Source of the DNA: an uncultured Christensenellaceae bacterium
Lineage (GTDB): Bacteria > Bacillota > Clostridia > Christensenellales > UBA3700
DNA: 64,000 bases
Direction of reading: 5' to 3'
Assembly: GCA_944380285.1 (NCBI GenBank)
Contig: CALWGZ010000010.1
Coordinates: 22,098-86,097, forward strand
The notes below the pieces were generated by a model, which saw nothing but the letters and a program-made list of their open reading frames with translations, was not told where the DNA came from and did not search any database. Below, piece by piece: positions 26,696 to 36,339 of the stretch (positions are counted from its first letter, which is position 1; the number at the start of each line of letters is the position of its first letter). A program made the position numbers and the translations under genes.

Positions 26696-26743
26696 TAGCG
26701 CTTTCGGGACATCGCCTCGCGCCGCGGAAAATCGCGCCGCCGC

Positions 26744-26772
26744 TTGCAAAATCACCGAGGTTGAGTTATAAT
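26744..26772 (+). promoter_or_regulatory. promoter of the GH51 gene
   Basis: TTGCAA, 17 bases, TATAAT, only 18 bases before the ATG, so the mRNA leader would be very short. Confidence 0.65.
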
Positions 26773-26789
26773 GGACACGGGAGGAAGAT

Positions 26790-29099
26790 ATGAAAAAATT
26801 TTTCGTCGCCTTGCTCGCCGCGCTTGCGATCGCGAGCTGTCTTGCGCTTTGCGCGTGCGACAGCGGATCGGACGTCGTGCTCGACATCGACAAAGCCAAC
26901 GAGACCGTCTCGGTCAACAAAGACCTGTATGGGCTGTTCATCGAGGACATCTCTTATGCCGGCGACGGCGGACTTGTGTCCGAACTCGTCCAAAACGGCA
27001 GTTTCGAATATGCGCCCGACAAGCTCGCCGCATGGCGGTTCGAGGGCGCCAAAGCGAGCGTTTCGACTTCCTCGCCGCTGCATGATAAAAATCCTTCCCA
27101 CCTCGTCCTCTCGGTCGGCGGGGACATCGGACGATTGATCAACATCGGCTATCCCGAATATTACGATTATCCCAAAAGTCACTACAACGCCGCGCTCGCG
27201 GACACTCCCGATATGGGCTTCGAAGAGGGCGCCGGCTATCGGCTGTCCTTCTATGCGCGCGGGCTTGGCGGCTATCCCGGCAGCGTGAGCGCGATGCTGT
27301 TCGGCGTGGACGGCGCGCAATTGAGCGACGAGGTCGCGATCGACGCCGCCGCACAGACGGAGAGCGCCTATCCCGACTGGGACAGATATGAGGTCGTCCT
27401 GACGAGCGACGCCACCGCGGACGGCGGCTTGGAGATCTTGTTTGAAGGGGAGGGCGAGATCGAGCTCGACTTCGTCTCTCTCGTGCCGACGGACGCATAC
27501 GGCAGCGGCAGCGGACAATGGAAATACGTCACGTTGAGAGAGGACCTCGTCAAGGCGCTTTACGACCTGTCGCCCGGCTTTATTCGCTTCCCCGGAGGCT
27601 GTCTCGCCGAGGGCGACGACCTCGACAGGCTGTTCTCGTGGAAAAACACGATCGGTCCGCTCGAAGAGCGCGAGCACGCCAACAACATCTGGCGCGACGA
27701 GTCTATCGGCAAGAGCTACAACAACACCTTCGCGCTGGGATACCACGAATATTTCCAATTGTGCGAGGACCTCGGCGCCGAGCCGCTCCCGATACTCAAC
27801 GTCGGCATGATCTGCCAATTCGAGTTCGAGCCCGACTACCGCGACACCGAGGCGGACTACCGCAAAGGCAAGCTGAGCGAAGAGGAGTGGAACGACTATC
27901 TCGACAAGTTCGCATTGAGACCGGGCACCGCCGAGTTCGACGCGTACACACAGGACATCCTCGACCTGATCGAGTATTGCAACGGAGACGTTACGACGAC
28001 GTGGGGCGCGGTGCGCGCGGCAAACGGACACCCCGAGCCGTTCGATCTGAAATACATAGGGCTCGGCAACGAGAATTGGGGCGACGTCTATTGGCGCAAC
28101 TTCGACGCGCTCTACAATGCAGTCAAAGAGGCCTATCCCGACATCACCGTCATCTCGTCGGCGAGCTATCAATTCACCGGCGACTACATCGACGAGTCGT
28201 GGGACATCATCGCCGAAAAGTACCCCGACACGATCGTCGACGAACATTACTACACGAGCGGAAACAAGCTGTTCGCCAACAACGACCGCTACGACGACTA
28301 CGACCGCGACGGCGCGCAGGTCTTTGTCGGAGAGTATGCGGCGACCCCGTGGGGGATAGGCACCGACATCAAAGCCAACAACATGTGGGCGGCGATCGAA
28401 GAGGCGGGCTATTTGACCTCGCTCGAGCGCAACGGCGACATCGTCAAGTGGGCGTCCTACGCGCCGACGTTCGCCAAGCTCAACGCCCATTGCTGGGAGC
28501 TGAACATGATCTGGTTCGACTCGCACGACGTCGTTCTGACGCCCAACTACTTTGTGCAATTGCTGTATTCTAACAACACGGGCACGAAATTTATCGCCAC
28601 AAGCGGGGCGGCGGACATCAAGACTTCGACAACGATCGGAGAGGACGGGACGCTGTTCGTCAAGCTGGTCAACGAGTCGTCCAAGCCGAGGGAAGTGACC
28701 CTCGACGTCGCCGACACGGACGGCGGTTATGTCGGCTGGTCCAACGTCTTCATCGACGGCGTCAAGGCGGCGTGCAACGAGCCCGGCTCCACCACCGTCG
28801 CGCCCGAAGTCGATGAGGGAAGAGTGAGCGGAAACGCCGCGTCCCTGACAGTCAAACCGTACAGCGTCAACGTCATCAGGATATACCGCGAAGGCGCGGA
28901 CGTCTGGATGCCGCCGGCGCTTCCCGCCGGCATGGGCGAGAAGACGGAATACGACGATTTCTTCGTCGACCCCTACGACGCGATCGCATGGGGAGTGAGC
29001 GCGGTCGTCGTCATAGCTGCCGCGGCCGGCGCGGCGATCGCCGTCGCGATCAAGAAGAAAAGAGCGGCGCGCGGAACGGATGCGGACGACGCGCGGTGA
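26790..29099 (+). CDS. Membrane-anchored alpha-L-arabinofuranosidase, GH51
   Basis: A 769-residue retaining arabinofuranosidase that removes arabinose side chains from plant polysaccharides. The N-terminus KKFFVALLAALAIASCLALCAC is an export signal with an imperfect lipobox (LCAC). A carbohydrate-binding-like beta domain (about 110-225) precedes the barrel. The acid/base is the Glu of GLGNENWG (about 427), and the nucleophile is the Glu of VDEHYYTS (about 484). The C-terminus has a further membrane helix (AVVVIAAAAGAAIAVAI) and a basic tail, so the protein appears anchored at the outer face. The GGGAGGAAG site and its own promoter indicate monocistronic expression. Confidence 0.88.
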   Translation: MKKFFVALLAALAIASCLALCACDSGSDVVLDIDKANETVSVNKDLYGLFIEDISYAGDGGLVSELVQNGSFEYAPDKLAAWRFEGAKASVSTSSPLHDKNPSHLVLSVGGDIGRLINIGYPEYYDYPKSHYNAALADTPDMGFEEGAGYRLSFYARGLGGYPGSVSAMLFGVDGAQLSDEVAIDAAAQTESAYPDWDRYEVVLTSDATADGGLEILFEGEGEIELDFVSLVPTDAYGSGSGQWKYVTLREDLVKALYDLSPGFIRFPGGCLAEGDDLDRLFSWKNTIGPLEEREHANNIWRDESIGKSYNNTFALGYHEYFQLCEDLGAEPLPILNVGMICQFEFEPDYRDTEADYRKGKLSEEEWNDYLDKFALRPGTAEFDAYTQDILDLIEYCNGDVTTTWGAVRAANGHPEPFDLKYIGLGNENWGDVYWRNFDALYNAVKEAYPDITVISSASYQFTGDYIDESWDIIAEKYPDTIVDEHYYTSGNKLFANNDRYDDYDRDGAQVFVGEYAATPWGIGTDIKANNMWAAIEEAGYLTSLERNGDIVKWASYAPTFAKLNAHCWELNMIWFDSHDVVLTPNYFVQLLYSNNTGTKFIATSGAADIKTSTTIGEDGTLFVKLVNESSKPREVTLDVADTDGGYVGWSNVFIDGVKAACNEPGSTTVAPEVDEGRVSGNAASLTVKPYSVNVIRIYREGADVWMPPALPAGMGEKTEYDDFFVDPYDAIAWGVSAVVVIAAAAGAAIAVAIKKKRAARGTDADDAR

Positions 29100-29123
29100 G
29101 AGCGAAAAGAAATACACGGATGA

Positions 29124-29193
29124 GTACAAAATGTGACTTATCCCGCGCTTTTTCGCACGACAGGAAGAATGTTTGTACTATTTTGTGTACAAA
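29124..29193. promoter_or_regulatory. GTACAAA half-sites, possible operator
   Basis: TTTGTAC (29172-29178) and GTACAAA (29187-29193) form an inverted repeat with an 8-base gap. A third GTACAAA lies at 29124-29130. The dyad is 16 bases before the -35 box of the kinase-like/XRE operon, a good position for autoregulation by the XRE protein. Confidence 0.45.
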
Positions 29194-29208
29194 GTGGCTA
29201 TTTCTTCT

Positions 29209-29237
29209 TGACAAATCCGTTTTAATATAGGACAATT
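29209..29237 (+). promoter_or_regulatory. promoter of the kinase-like/XRE operon
   Basis: TTGACA, 17 bases, GACAAT. The start codon is 33 bases downstream in an AT-rich leader. Confidence 0.6.
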
Positions 29238-29269
29238 ATTATAGACTTTGTTTATAGTAAAATCGAGGT

Positions 29270-29953
29270 ATGGTAAAGGCGGTCAGACAACACAGCTCGA
29301 GGACGGACGGCAAAAAGAGTCTGTCCGTGGTCGACTACAACGGGCATAAGTGCGTGATGAAGGTGTATTCGTCCGAGCGCGTGCCGCACGAAGAGGCGGC
29401 GGTCATGAGACAGCTCGGCATCACCGGTTACGCGCCGACCGTGGTCGAGGCGGAAGGCAACTACATCATTGCAGAGTACGTCGAGGGCGAAGACTATGCG
29501 ACCCTCTTCCGCAGGGCGACGATGACGGACGACGAACAACTTCTCGACACGCTTGCGACGAGGCTGTGCATGTTCTTGCAGATGTTCTACTCGCTCGAAG
29601 AGGGGCACATCATCGGCAGGATAGACTTTGACGAGTTCATCCTCTCGCACGACAGGTGCTGCTGCGTGTGCTTTTCGTCCATGCGCGAGGGCTTGCCCTA
29701 TCAGGACATCGCCCAGATCGTAGCGTATGCGATGTGCGCCGCTGTAGGGGGATGCTATGCGGCATATCCGTTCGTAAAGAGAGTGCTGGACGGCTTTCAT
29801 ATCGACATGACGGGCATCGTCAACGATATGGGCGAATACATCGACGCATACGCCGAGGAGACGGGCGCTTTGATCGACAAGAACGCGATCTTGGAGGCGG
29901 CGATGAGCCTCGCGGACGGCGATGTGATGAAAAAATGGCAAACGACCGACTGA
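29270..29953 (+). CDS. Kinase-like fold protein, probably catalytically degenerate
   Basis: A 227-residue protein resembling the small RIO/APH-type kinase fold. A lysine in HKCVMKVY, a helix-C Glu in HEEAAVMRQLG and a hinge-like segment NYIIAEYVEGED match the N-lobe. Where an HGDxxxxN catalytic loop is expected the sequence reads IGRIDFDEFILS. The metal-binding DFD/DFG position reads CVCFSS, so catalysis looks lost. It may therefore be a pseudokinase that binds a nucleotide or a partner. It is followed 33 bases later by an XRE regulator under one promoter. The family call is tentative. Confidence 0.55.
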   Translation: MVKAVRQHSSRTDGKKSLSVVDYNGHKCVMKVYSSERVPHEEAAVMRQLGITGYAPTVVEAEGNYIIAEYVEGEDYATLFRRATMTDDEQLLDTLATRLCMFLQMFYSLEEGHIIGRIDFDEFILSHDRCCCVCFSSMREGLPYQDIAQIVAYAMCAAVGGCYAAYPFVKRVLDGFHIDMTGIVNDMGEYIDAYAEETGALIDKNAILEAAMSLADGDVMKKWQTTD

Positions 29954-29986
29954 CGTCGGAATACAATAACAACAGGAGGCAAACAA

Positions 29987-30205
29987 ATGAAATTCGCAGA
30001 GAGATTAAAAGAGCAGCGGCTTGCTCACGGGTACAATCAGGTGTACGTCGCCAAGTACATGCAGGTGTCCCAGGTGTCCATCAGCAATTGGGAGCGCGGA
30101 CTCAAAGAGCCCAGCTATCAGGCGTTGATCGACCTTGCAAATCTGTTCGGCAAGACCACCGATTATATGCTCGGTCTGGAAGACGACGACAAGTCCGCTC
30201 GCTGA
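29987..30205 (+). CDS. XRE-family helix-turn-helix regulator
   Basis: A 72-residue protein consisting almost entirely of a Cro/CI-type HTH. RLKEQRLAHGYNQVYVAKYMQVSQVSISNWERG is helix 1 through the recognition helix, with LADLFGKTTDYMLGL-type ends (here LANLFGKTTDYMLGLED). There is no sensor domain. It has a strong AGGAGG site and is co-transcribed with the kinase-like gene. The GTACAAA dyad upstream of that operon is a candidate binding site (inference). Confidence 0.9.
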   Translation: MKFAERLKEQRLAHGYNQVYVAKYMQVSQVSISNWERGLKEPSYQALIDLANLFGKTTDYMLGLEDDDKSAR

Positions 30206-30270
30206 ACCAAGTTAGGAAGATAGGTTTTTCTATCCCCCGAAAGGGAGACGGATATATGTGTGCAATTTCG

Positions 30271-30301
30271 GGCGCGGCGCAAGCCGCGTCCTTTGCTTTT
30301 T
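30271..30301 (+). terminator. terminator after the XRE gene
   Basis: A GCGCGGC-GCAA-GCCGCGTC hairpin is followed by CTTTGCTTTTT, 65 bases after the XRE stop. Confidence 0.65.
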
Positions 30302-30365
30302 GAGAGGGAGCGCGCCGCAAAAACGAGACAAATTTCGCGCTTTGCAAATAATAACGCCGTAACAC

Positions 30366-30394
30366 TTGATATTGCGCGCGGATTTTGTTATTAT
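30366..30394 (+). promoter_or_regulatory. promoter of the repeat lipoprotein gene
   Basis: TTGATA, a 17-base spacer beginning TTGCGCGCGG, then TATTAT, 48 bases before the ATG. Confidence 0.55.
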
Positions 30395-30442
30395 ATTTAT
30401 AACTGTGCACACGCATTGCGCAACATCGTAAAGGAATAGATT

Positions 30443-33265
30443 ATGAAGAACAGAATTTTGGTCGCAACTTTGATCGTTTTGCTCGTCTTCGGGGCGCTCG
30501 CCGTCATGGCGGGATGCTCGGACACGCTCGCCGCACCCGTCAACATCACCGTGCGCGGCGACGATCTCAGCTGGGACAGGGTGGACGGCGCCGCAAGTTA
30601 TGTCGTCACCGTCGTCGGCGAAGGCTATTCGGACGAAGGGACGTCGGACAACGGCTTCTACAAGCTCGAGATCACCGAGCCCGGCACCTACACCATCACG
30701 GTCGCGGCGGTCGCCGAGGACGGTACCGTCGGCAAGACAGGCAGCATTTCCTATTTGTTCAAACAGAGGCTCGCCACCCCCGGCAAGCCCGTCTACAACG
30801 CCGGAGTGCTGAGCTGGGACGCGGTCGAGAACGCCGTCTCTTATAGTCTGCGCGTATGGGATCCCGTCGATGACGAGTTGATCGAGAACATCGACGGCAT
30901 CGAGGGCACTTCGTACACTCTCGACGCCGAAAAGTACGGCGCTACGGGCGCTTACGACATCTCCGTGATGGCGGTCGCCGCCGCCGACGGCGTCTATTCG
31001 GACAGCGAGTACAGCGAGGCATATTCGTTGGTCAACGGCACGACGCTCGCCGTCCCCGAGATCAGTTCGATCGGCACGCGCATACGTTGGAGGACCGTCA
31101 CCGGCGCGACCGGCTACGACGTCAAGCTGACCGAGCGCACAAGCAAAAAGGAATACGGCTATCACACCTCCACATCTTCGACCGCGTCGACCGCTTCGGT
31201 CGCGATCACGAGCTTCAAGGTCGAGGAGGCGGGCGTCTATGACGTCATCATCCGCGCGACGGGCGACGGACTTGTCTACACGACTTCGGCGTGGAGCGAT
31301 GTCAACGAAGAGTATGTCGTCTACAAGCTCGCCGACTTCGGCGAGGACGCGCTCAAAGTCGTGCTTGAAGAGCAGCTCGACGACAACGGGCTCCCCGTGC
31401 AAAAATTGATCTTCACCGTCACCGCCGAGCAGGCGGCGAACGTACAGCAATATTCCGTCTCCGCGCTGCCCGTCGAGGGCGACGGCGACAACGGCTCCGC
31501 GCTGTCGCGCACGATCACCGTCGACGCGGACAAGGAGACCGTCGAAGAGGGCGACGAGTGGACCAAGACCGTAGGCGAAGACGGCTCGATCACCTATACG
31601 GTCGACCTCGACTCCATCTTCTTTGAAGAAAAGGGCGTCGCGCTCGATCCGCAAGAGGACGAGTTCGCGACCCGCAATTACGGCAGGCTTTACAGCATCC
31701 GCGTGCAGGCGAAACGCGACAGCTCGGACGGCGTCATCGACGGCACGGCGACGATCGCCGACGGCGAATATCAAAGCTATCTCAAACCGTCCGCAGATGC
31801 CTCTACCGGCGTCTACAAGGTCACCAATGCCGGCGAGCTGGCATATATGCACTTTGACACCGACAGCGACGCGATCTTCCATCTCTACGCGAACATCGAC
31901 TTCGACGGCTACATGTGGAGGACGATCGACAGCTTTGCCGGGCAATTCAGCAACAGCCACTTCTATATTCTCTCCGACTTTGCGATAGACGGTGAGGGGA
32001 ACGAGGTCGCGTTCTTCGGCACGCTGAGCGGCGCGCTCAACGACATCGTCATCGCGAATGCGACCGTTGCCGCCGAAGAGGGCAAGGCGCTCGCTCTGCT
32101 CGCCGCGGTCAACGACGGCTCGATACGCGGCTGTTTTGTCTCGGGCGACGTGGACGCGGGCTCGGGGCTTGCGGGCGGACTTGTTGCAGTCAACAACGGC
32201 ACTATCACGGGCAGTGCGGCGTATGCAGACGTGACCGGTTCGGTCGCCGGCGGACTTGCCGCGATCAACACCGCGAACGCTACGATAAACAATTCCTCCG
32301 CCTGCGGCGCGGTCACCGCGAGCTATGAGGCGGCGTCGGCGGACGAGACGGCAAAGGCGCAATATGCGGGATATGAAAACAAGGTAGAGGCGGGCGGTTT
32401 CGTCGCCGAGAATTTCGGGTGGATCACAAACGGCGCGTACGAGGGCAACGTCTCCGCGGACAACACCGCCGCAGGTCAGACCGTCCGCGCCGGCGGATTC
32501 GCCGCATACAACGAGGGCGCGATCCAAAGCTCGTATGCGGGCGCGCTGTACAGCAACGATCAGCAAAAGCGCAACACCGTGACCGCGCTGTCCGACACTC
32601 AGGCGGTCGGCGGCATCGCAGCAGGCGGCTTTGTCGGCGTCAACGTCTCCAATGGGGGCACCGTCGGAGGGGCGCAATTGACCTCGGGTTCGATCGAGGG
32701 CAGCTATGCCAACGCGCTCGTCAAGTGCGCGACCGCGGGCGGATTCGCCGGCATAAACGACGGCGCGATTTCGTACAGCTATTCGATCGGAGGCGTCGCC
32801 GCCGGGTCGGTCTCCGGAAGCGGCTTTGCCGGTACCGGCAGCGGAACTTATACCTCGTGCGTGTTCTATGATGCCGATCTCGGGACTATGCCCGAAACGG
32901 CGGGCATAACGCGCGTCGTCCGCGAAGGCAACGACTTCAACGCCGTCGGCGCAAAGATCGCCGCGGCGCTTGAAGGGCACTTCTTCAAGGCTGAAAACGC
33001 CGCCAACCCGGTGATCGCGGGCATGTACTTCGCGGACGCGAGACACCTCGACCTGACGCGCGGACAATATGTCGATCTGACCTATTGGACGGTCGGCAGC
33101 GACGGAAAGGTCACGACCACGGAGTTCGACAACGAGACGGAGGTGTTCGGCGACGAGTTCGGCGACGAGGAGTCGACGGGCAGAGGCGTCGGCGAATATG
33201 TGATACGCATTCCGATGAGCGGAAGCGGCAACGTCATATATGTGTCGATGACGGTTTCGAGATGA
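30443..33265 (+). CDS. Large surface lipoprotein with FN3-like and GLUG-like repeats
   Basis: A 940-residue exported protein. MKNRILVATLIVLLVFGALAVMAGC contains a good lipobox, so it is probably lipidated at the Cys near 25. Residues ~30-290 hold about three beta-sandwich repeats of fibronectin-III type (for example LSWDRVDGAASYVVTV and LSWDAVENAVSYSLRV). After a less clear middle part, residues ~480-830 are built of short Gly/Ala/Ser repeats like GLUG motifs (GGFAGINDGAISYSYSIGG, AGGFAAYNEGAIQSSYAGAL), which are typical of cell-surface adhesins or glycan-associated proteins. No enzyme motif is seen. It is monocistronic with a strong terminator. Confidence 0.8.
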   Translation: MKNRILVATLIVLLVFGALAVMAGCSDTLAAPVNITVRGDDLSWDRVDGAASYVVTVVGEGYSDEGTSDNGFYKLEITEPGTYTITVAAVAEDGTVGKTGSISYLFKQRLATPGKPVYNAGVLSWDAVENAVSYSLRVWDPVDDELIENIDGIEGTSYTLDAEKYGATGAYDISVMAVAAADGVYSDSEYSEAYSLVNGTTLAVPEISSIGTRIRWRTVTGATGYDVKLTERTSKKEYGYHTSTSSTASTASVAITSFKVEEAGVYDVIIRATGDGLVYTTSAWSDVNEEYVVYKLADFGEDALKVVLEEQLDDNGLPVQKLIFTVTAEQAANVQQYSVSALPVEGDGDNGSALSRTITVDADKETVEEGDEWTKTVGEDGSITYTVDLDSIFFEEKGVALDPQEDEFATRNYGRLYSIRVQAKRDSSDGVIDGTATIADGEYQSYLKPSADASTGVYKVTNAGELAYMHFDTDSDAIFHLYANIDFDGYMWRTIDSFAGQFSNSHFYILSDFAIDGEGNEVAFFGTLSGALNDIVIANATVAAEEGKALALLAAVNDGSIRGCFVSGDVDAGSGLAGGLVAVNNGTITGSAAYADVTGSVAGGLAAINTANATINNSSACGAVTASYEAASADETAKAQYAGYENKVEAGGFVAENFGWITNGAYEGNVSADNTAAGQTVRAGGFAAYNEGAIQSSYAGALYSNDQQKRNTVTALSDTQAVGGIAAGGFVGVNVSNGGTVGGAQLTSGSIEGSYANALVKCATAGGFAGINDGAISYSYSIGGVAAGSVSGSGFAGTGSGTYTSCVFYDADLGTMPETAGITRVVREGNDFNAVGAKIAAALEGHFFKAENAANPVIAGMYFADARHLDLTRGQYVDLTYWTVGSDGKVTTTEFDNETEVFGDEFGDEESTGRGVGEYVIRIPMSGSGNVIYVSMTVSR

Positions 33266-33270
33266 ACTTG

Positions 33271-33300
33271 TGCGGAGCGGCGACGCTCCGCATTTTCGTT
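33271..33300 (+). terminator. terminator of the lipoprotein gene
   Basis: TGCGGAGCG, loop GCGA, CGCTCCGCA, then TTTTCGTTT. Confidence 0.85.
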
Positions 33301-33333
33301 TACGCATGCGCGCGCAATTTTATGCGCGAACGA

Positions 33334-33362
33334 TTGAAAAAGCGCGCGCGAACTGATATACT
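33334..33362 (+). promoter_or_regulatory. promoter of the MFS-MBL-kinase-glycosylase operon
   Basis: TTGAAA, a 17-base spacer containing GCGCGCGCG, then TATACT with TGA directly before it (extended -10). Confidence 0.6.
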
Positions 33363-33400
33363 GTAAGGGACGGGGCATCCCGAAAATAAGAGGAAAATTT

Positions 33401-35089
33401 ATGGACAACGAAAAGGAACAACTCGCAGACGCCGCCGCTACCGAACAGAGCGCGGATACGGCTGCCGCATCGGGCGGATCGGGCGTCGACATGAAACTCG
33501 ACTTCAAGCGCACGCTGTTCGTCGGCTTTGCCTTTATGGGCATCATGTGCTTTTGGGAAGTCTACGACTACATCATGCCGCTCATCTTGCAGCGCGTGTT
33601 CGGCATGGAGTATGCCGAGTACGGCATCATCATGGGCTTGGACAACTTGCTGGCGATCTTCCTTTTGCCGCTGTTCGGGCACCTTTCGGACAGGCGCAGC
33701 AAAGCCAAGTTCGGCAGGCGCACGACCTTCATCTTTTGGGGTACCATCCTTGCGGTCGTGTTCATGATCTGTATGGCTGTCATCGAACACGTCCAATACG
33801 GCTTGCTGACCAAGGTCGGAGACCTCGACGATCCGCAGGTCGTCTATGACTATATGACGCAATACGGCGGCAATTGGAGCGGCGACGCCAAGGAGAGCAT
33901 AGACGCGTTCATCGCCGGCTGGCAGAACGCCGACTATCAGACGTGGTTCAAGGGGCTTGCGGACGGCTCGATCGAACTGACCGCCGAGCAGAACGCCCGC
34001 TACAACTCCGAGTTCCTCACGCCGTTCTATGCGGCGCAGCAGCTGATCGCAGCGCAGGTCCGAGGGAAGAACATCGGGCTTTTGGTGATGTTCATCTTCT
34101 TGCTGCTCGCGACCCTCGTCGCGATGTCGTCCTACCGCTCGCCGGCGATCGCGCTGATGCCCGACGTCACGCCCAAGCCGCTGCGCTCGCAGGCGAACGC
34201 GCTGATCACCTTTATGGGCGGCGCGGGCGGCTTTGTGTCCATCCTCATCTACACCGTCTACAACATGGTCTCGCCGGGCAGATATCAGTCTTCGCACATC
34301 TGGATCTTTGTCGTCCTCGGCGTGCTGATGCTGGTCATGCTGGGCGCGTTCTTGGCGGTCGTGCGCGAGAAGAAGTTCGTGCAGATGCGCTACGACGAGG
34401 AGAAGAGGTGGAACGTCGTCGACGAAGAGGAGGTCCACGCAAACGAGCCTCTTGGCAAAGAAAAGAGGCTGTCCTTCTTCCTCATCCTCGGCACGGTCTT
34501 CCTTTGGTTCTTGGGCTGGAACGCGATCAAGAGCCACCTGTCCACCTATGCGACCGGCGTGCTCAAATTCGAGGACAGCTTTGTGTCCGTCATCAACATC
34601 CTCAACGGCGCGGGCGGCGCGATCGCACTGCTTCCCGTCGCGTTGCTTGCAGCCAAGTTCGGCCGCAAAAAGACCATTTTGATGGGCGTCATCATCGCGG
34701 TGTGCGCGTTCGTGCCCTGCATCTTCCTCAACGACGGCATCAACGCCACGCTGCTCAAAGTCGCGTTCACCGCGTGCTTTTTGATCGCCGGCTTCGGTCT
34801 TGTCATCATCAACGTCAACACTCTGCCCATGGTCACGGAGCTTGCCAAGGGCAGCAACGTCGGTCAATACACCGGCTACTATTACGTCGCGTCCATGACC
34901 GCGCAGGCGGTGACTCCGTACCTGTCCGGTCTCATCATGGACGCCAATCCCGGCAAGGAGAACCTCATCTTCGTCTACGGCGTATGCTGCATAGCGATGG
35001 CGTTCGTCACGATGTTCTTCACCAAGCACGGCGACAACCGCCCCGAGAAAAAGAAGAAGACCATCGAGTACTTCGCCGAAGAGGATTGA
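33401..35089 (+). CDS. MFS transporter, GPH/SLC45-like sugar carrier
   Basis: A 562-residue polytopic protein with about 12 helices. The MFS motif A is clear in GHLSDRRSKAKFGRRTTF, after helices resembling glycoside/pentoside cation symporters and SLC45 carriers (FEVYDYIMPLIL-like opening). A hydrophilic insertion of ~85 residues (about 125-210) separates the helices after motif A, and a charged loop lies mid-protein. It probably imports a sugar or glycoside by ion symport; the substrate is unknown. It is the first of four closely packed genes, its stop one base before the next ATG. The nearby GH31/GH51 enzymes make a glycan-derived substrate plausible. Confidence 0.82.
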   Translation: MDNEKEQLADAAATEQSADTAAASGGSGVDMKLDFKRTLFVGFAFMGIMCFWEVYDYIMPLILQRVFGMEYAEYGIIMGLDNLLAIFLLPLFGHLSDRRSKAKFGRRTTFIFWGTILAVVFMICMAVIEHVQYGLLTKVGDLDDPQVVYDYMTQYGGNWSGDAKESIDAFIAGWQNADYQTWFKGLADGSIELTAEQNARYNSEFLTPFYAAQQLIAAQVRGKNIGLLVMFIFLLLATLVAMSSYRSPAIALMPDVTPKPLRSQANALITFMGGAGGFVSILIYTVYNMVSPGRYQSSHIWIFVVLGVLMLVMLGAFLAVVREKKFVQMRYDEEKRWNVVDEEEVHANEPLGKEKRLSFFLILGTVFLWFLGWNAIKSHLSTYATGVLKFEDSFVSVINILNGAGGAIALLPVALLAAKFGRKKTILMGVIIAVCAFVPCIFLNDGINATLLKVAFTACFLIAGFGLVIINVNTLPMVTELAKGSNVGQYTGYYYVASMTAQAVTPYLSGLIMDANPGKENLIFVYGVCCIAMAFVTMFFTKHGDNRPEKKKKTIEYFAEED

Positions 35090-35090
35090 T

Positions 35091-36323
35091 ATGGCGAGAG
35101 GGTCCAAAAAACGCAAACGCAAACTGCTGATCGCGATCGTTGTCATCGTGCTGATCGCCGCGATCGCGCTCGGCGTGCTTTACGCGGTGCGCCCCGACAT
35201 CTTTGACGCGATCGTCTCGATGTTCGTGCCGGAAAAGCCGGACGAGACGGAAAAGCCCGACGTACCCACGCTGCCCGACAACACGACTGTCACAGGCGAC
35301 ATTTTGTCCGTGCGCGTGCTCGACATAGGGCAGGGCGACTGCATCTACATCGAGTTCCCCGACGGGCAGAACATGATCATGGACATCGGCTCGGAGTTCG
35401 GCTCGACGTCGCCGTGGAACGTCATCAACGGCGTGCTCGTGGAAGAAGAGGTCGAGCAGATCGACTATCTGTTCATCACGCACGGCGATTACGACCACAT
35501 CCGCGACGCCAAAAAGTTGCTCGACAACTACGAGGTCGTCAACATCTATATGCCGCTCGACGAGGCGCAGGATTCGACGACGTGGAAAAATCTGCTCGCC
35601 GCCGCGGATGAAGAGACCTACACCGACGCTTCGGGCGTCGAGAAGCCGTCCGTATATCACGAGAACATCGGCGCGTTCGCGATCGAGGGCGAAAATTGGG
35701 TGATGAACTGCTACACCTTCGACGAGGCGGACTATCCCGAGTGCGACGACTCAGAGCCGATCAACGCGGTCTCGCCGATATGTCTGCTCGAATATGCGGG
35801 CAGGACGATCGTGCTGACAGGCGATTCCAACGAGATCAACGAGGAATATCTGCTCGCGAAGGGCTACTTCGACGACGTGGACGCGGACGTGCTCAAAGTC
35901 GCGCACCACGGCTCGAGGACGTCGACGACTCATGCGTTTTTGGACGCGATCGACGCCGAGTTCGCGATCATCTCGACCAGCGGCACCGAGGAGCAGCCGC
36001 ACGAGGAATACACACATCCCGCCCCCGAACTCATGGAGAGGCTGCGCGATTATGAAGACGTCACGCCGGACGGCGACTATGACGGCTTCCGCGACATCTA
36101 CATCACTGCCGAGGTGGGCACGGTGACCGTGCTCGTCGGCGAGAACGGCGGGCTCAACATCTTGACCGAGAGCGGCGAGAAGGAGTACGTCGGCGAAGAG
36201 TCGGACGGCGCGCAAGAGGGCGAAAATTCGGGCGAAAACACAGACAATACGGGCGGGCAGGGAGAGCTTCCGGACGCGACCGTCCCCGAGGATAACGAGA
36301 CCGTCGTCACACCGGCGGCATAA
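35091..36323 (+). CDS. ComEC/Rec2-like metallo-beta-lactamase-fold hydrolase, membrane-anchored
   Basis: A 410-residue protein with one N-terminal membrane helix (about 12-33) preceded by lysines. The extracellular MBL domain resembles the C-terminal part of ComEC: VRVLDIGQGDCIYIEF, the metal motif THGDYDHIRDAK, LTGDSN and the late AHHGSRTST. A low-complexity Glu/Asn/Gly tail follows (about 350-410). The ComEC channel part is absent, so this is a stand-alone hydrolase, likely a nuclease or phosphodiesterase (inference). The next gene follows after 16 bases. Confidence 0.82.
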   Translation: MARGSKKRKRKLLIAIVVIVLIAAIALGVLYAVRPDIFDAIVSMFVPEKPDETEKPDVPTLPDNTTVTGDILSVRVLDIGQGDCIYIEFPDGQNMIMDIGSEFGSTSPWNVINGVLVEEEVEQIDYLFITHGDYDHIRDAKKLLDNYEVVNIYMPLDEAQDSTTWKNLLAAADEETYTDASGVEKPSVYHENIGAFAIEGENWVMNCYTFDEADYPECDDSEPINAVSPICLLEYAGRTIVLTGDSNEINEEYLLAKGYFDDVDADVLKVAHHGSRTSTTHAFLDAIDAEFAIISTSGTEEQPHEEYTHPAPELMERLRDYEDVTPDGDYDGFRDIYITAEVGTVTVLVGENGGLNILTESGEKEYVGEESDGAQEGENSGENTDNTGGQGELPDATVPEDNETVVTPAA

Positions 36324-36339
36324 GCTAAGAGAGGTAACA

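Noticed and set aside
30256..30303. A 15-codon frame with a GGGAGA site just after the XRE gene, possibly a leader peptide.
   Set aside because: Its codons run through the terminator hairpin and no regulated gene follows directly, so I count it as chance.
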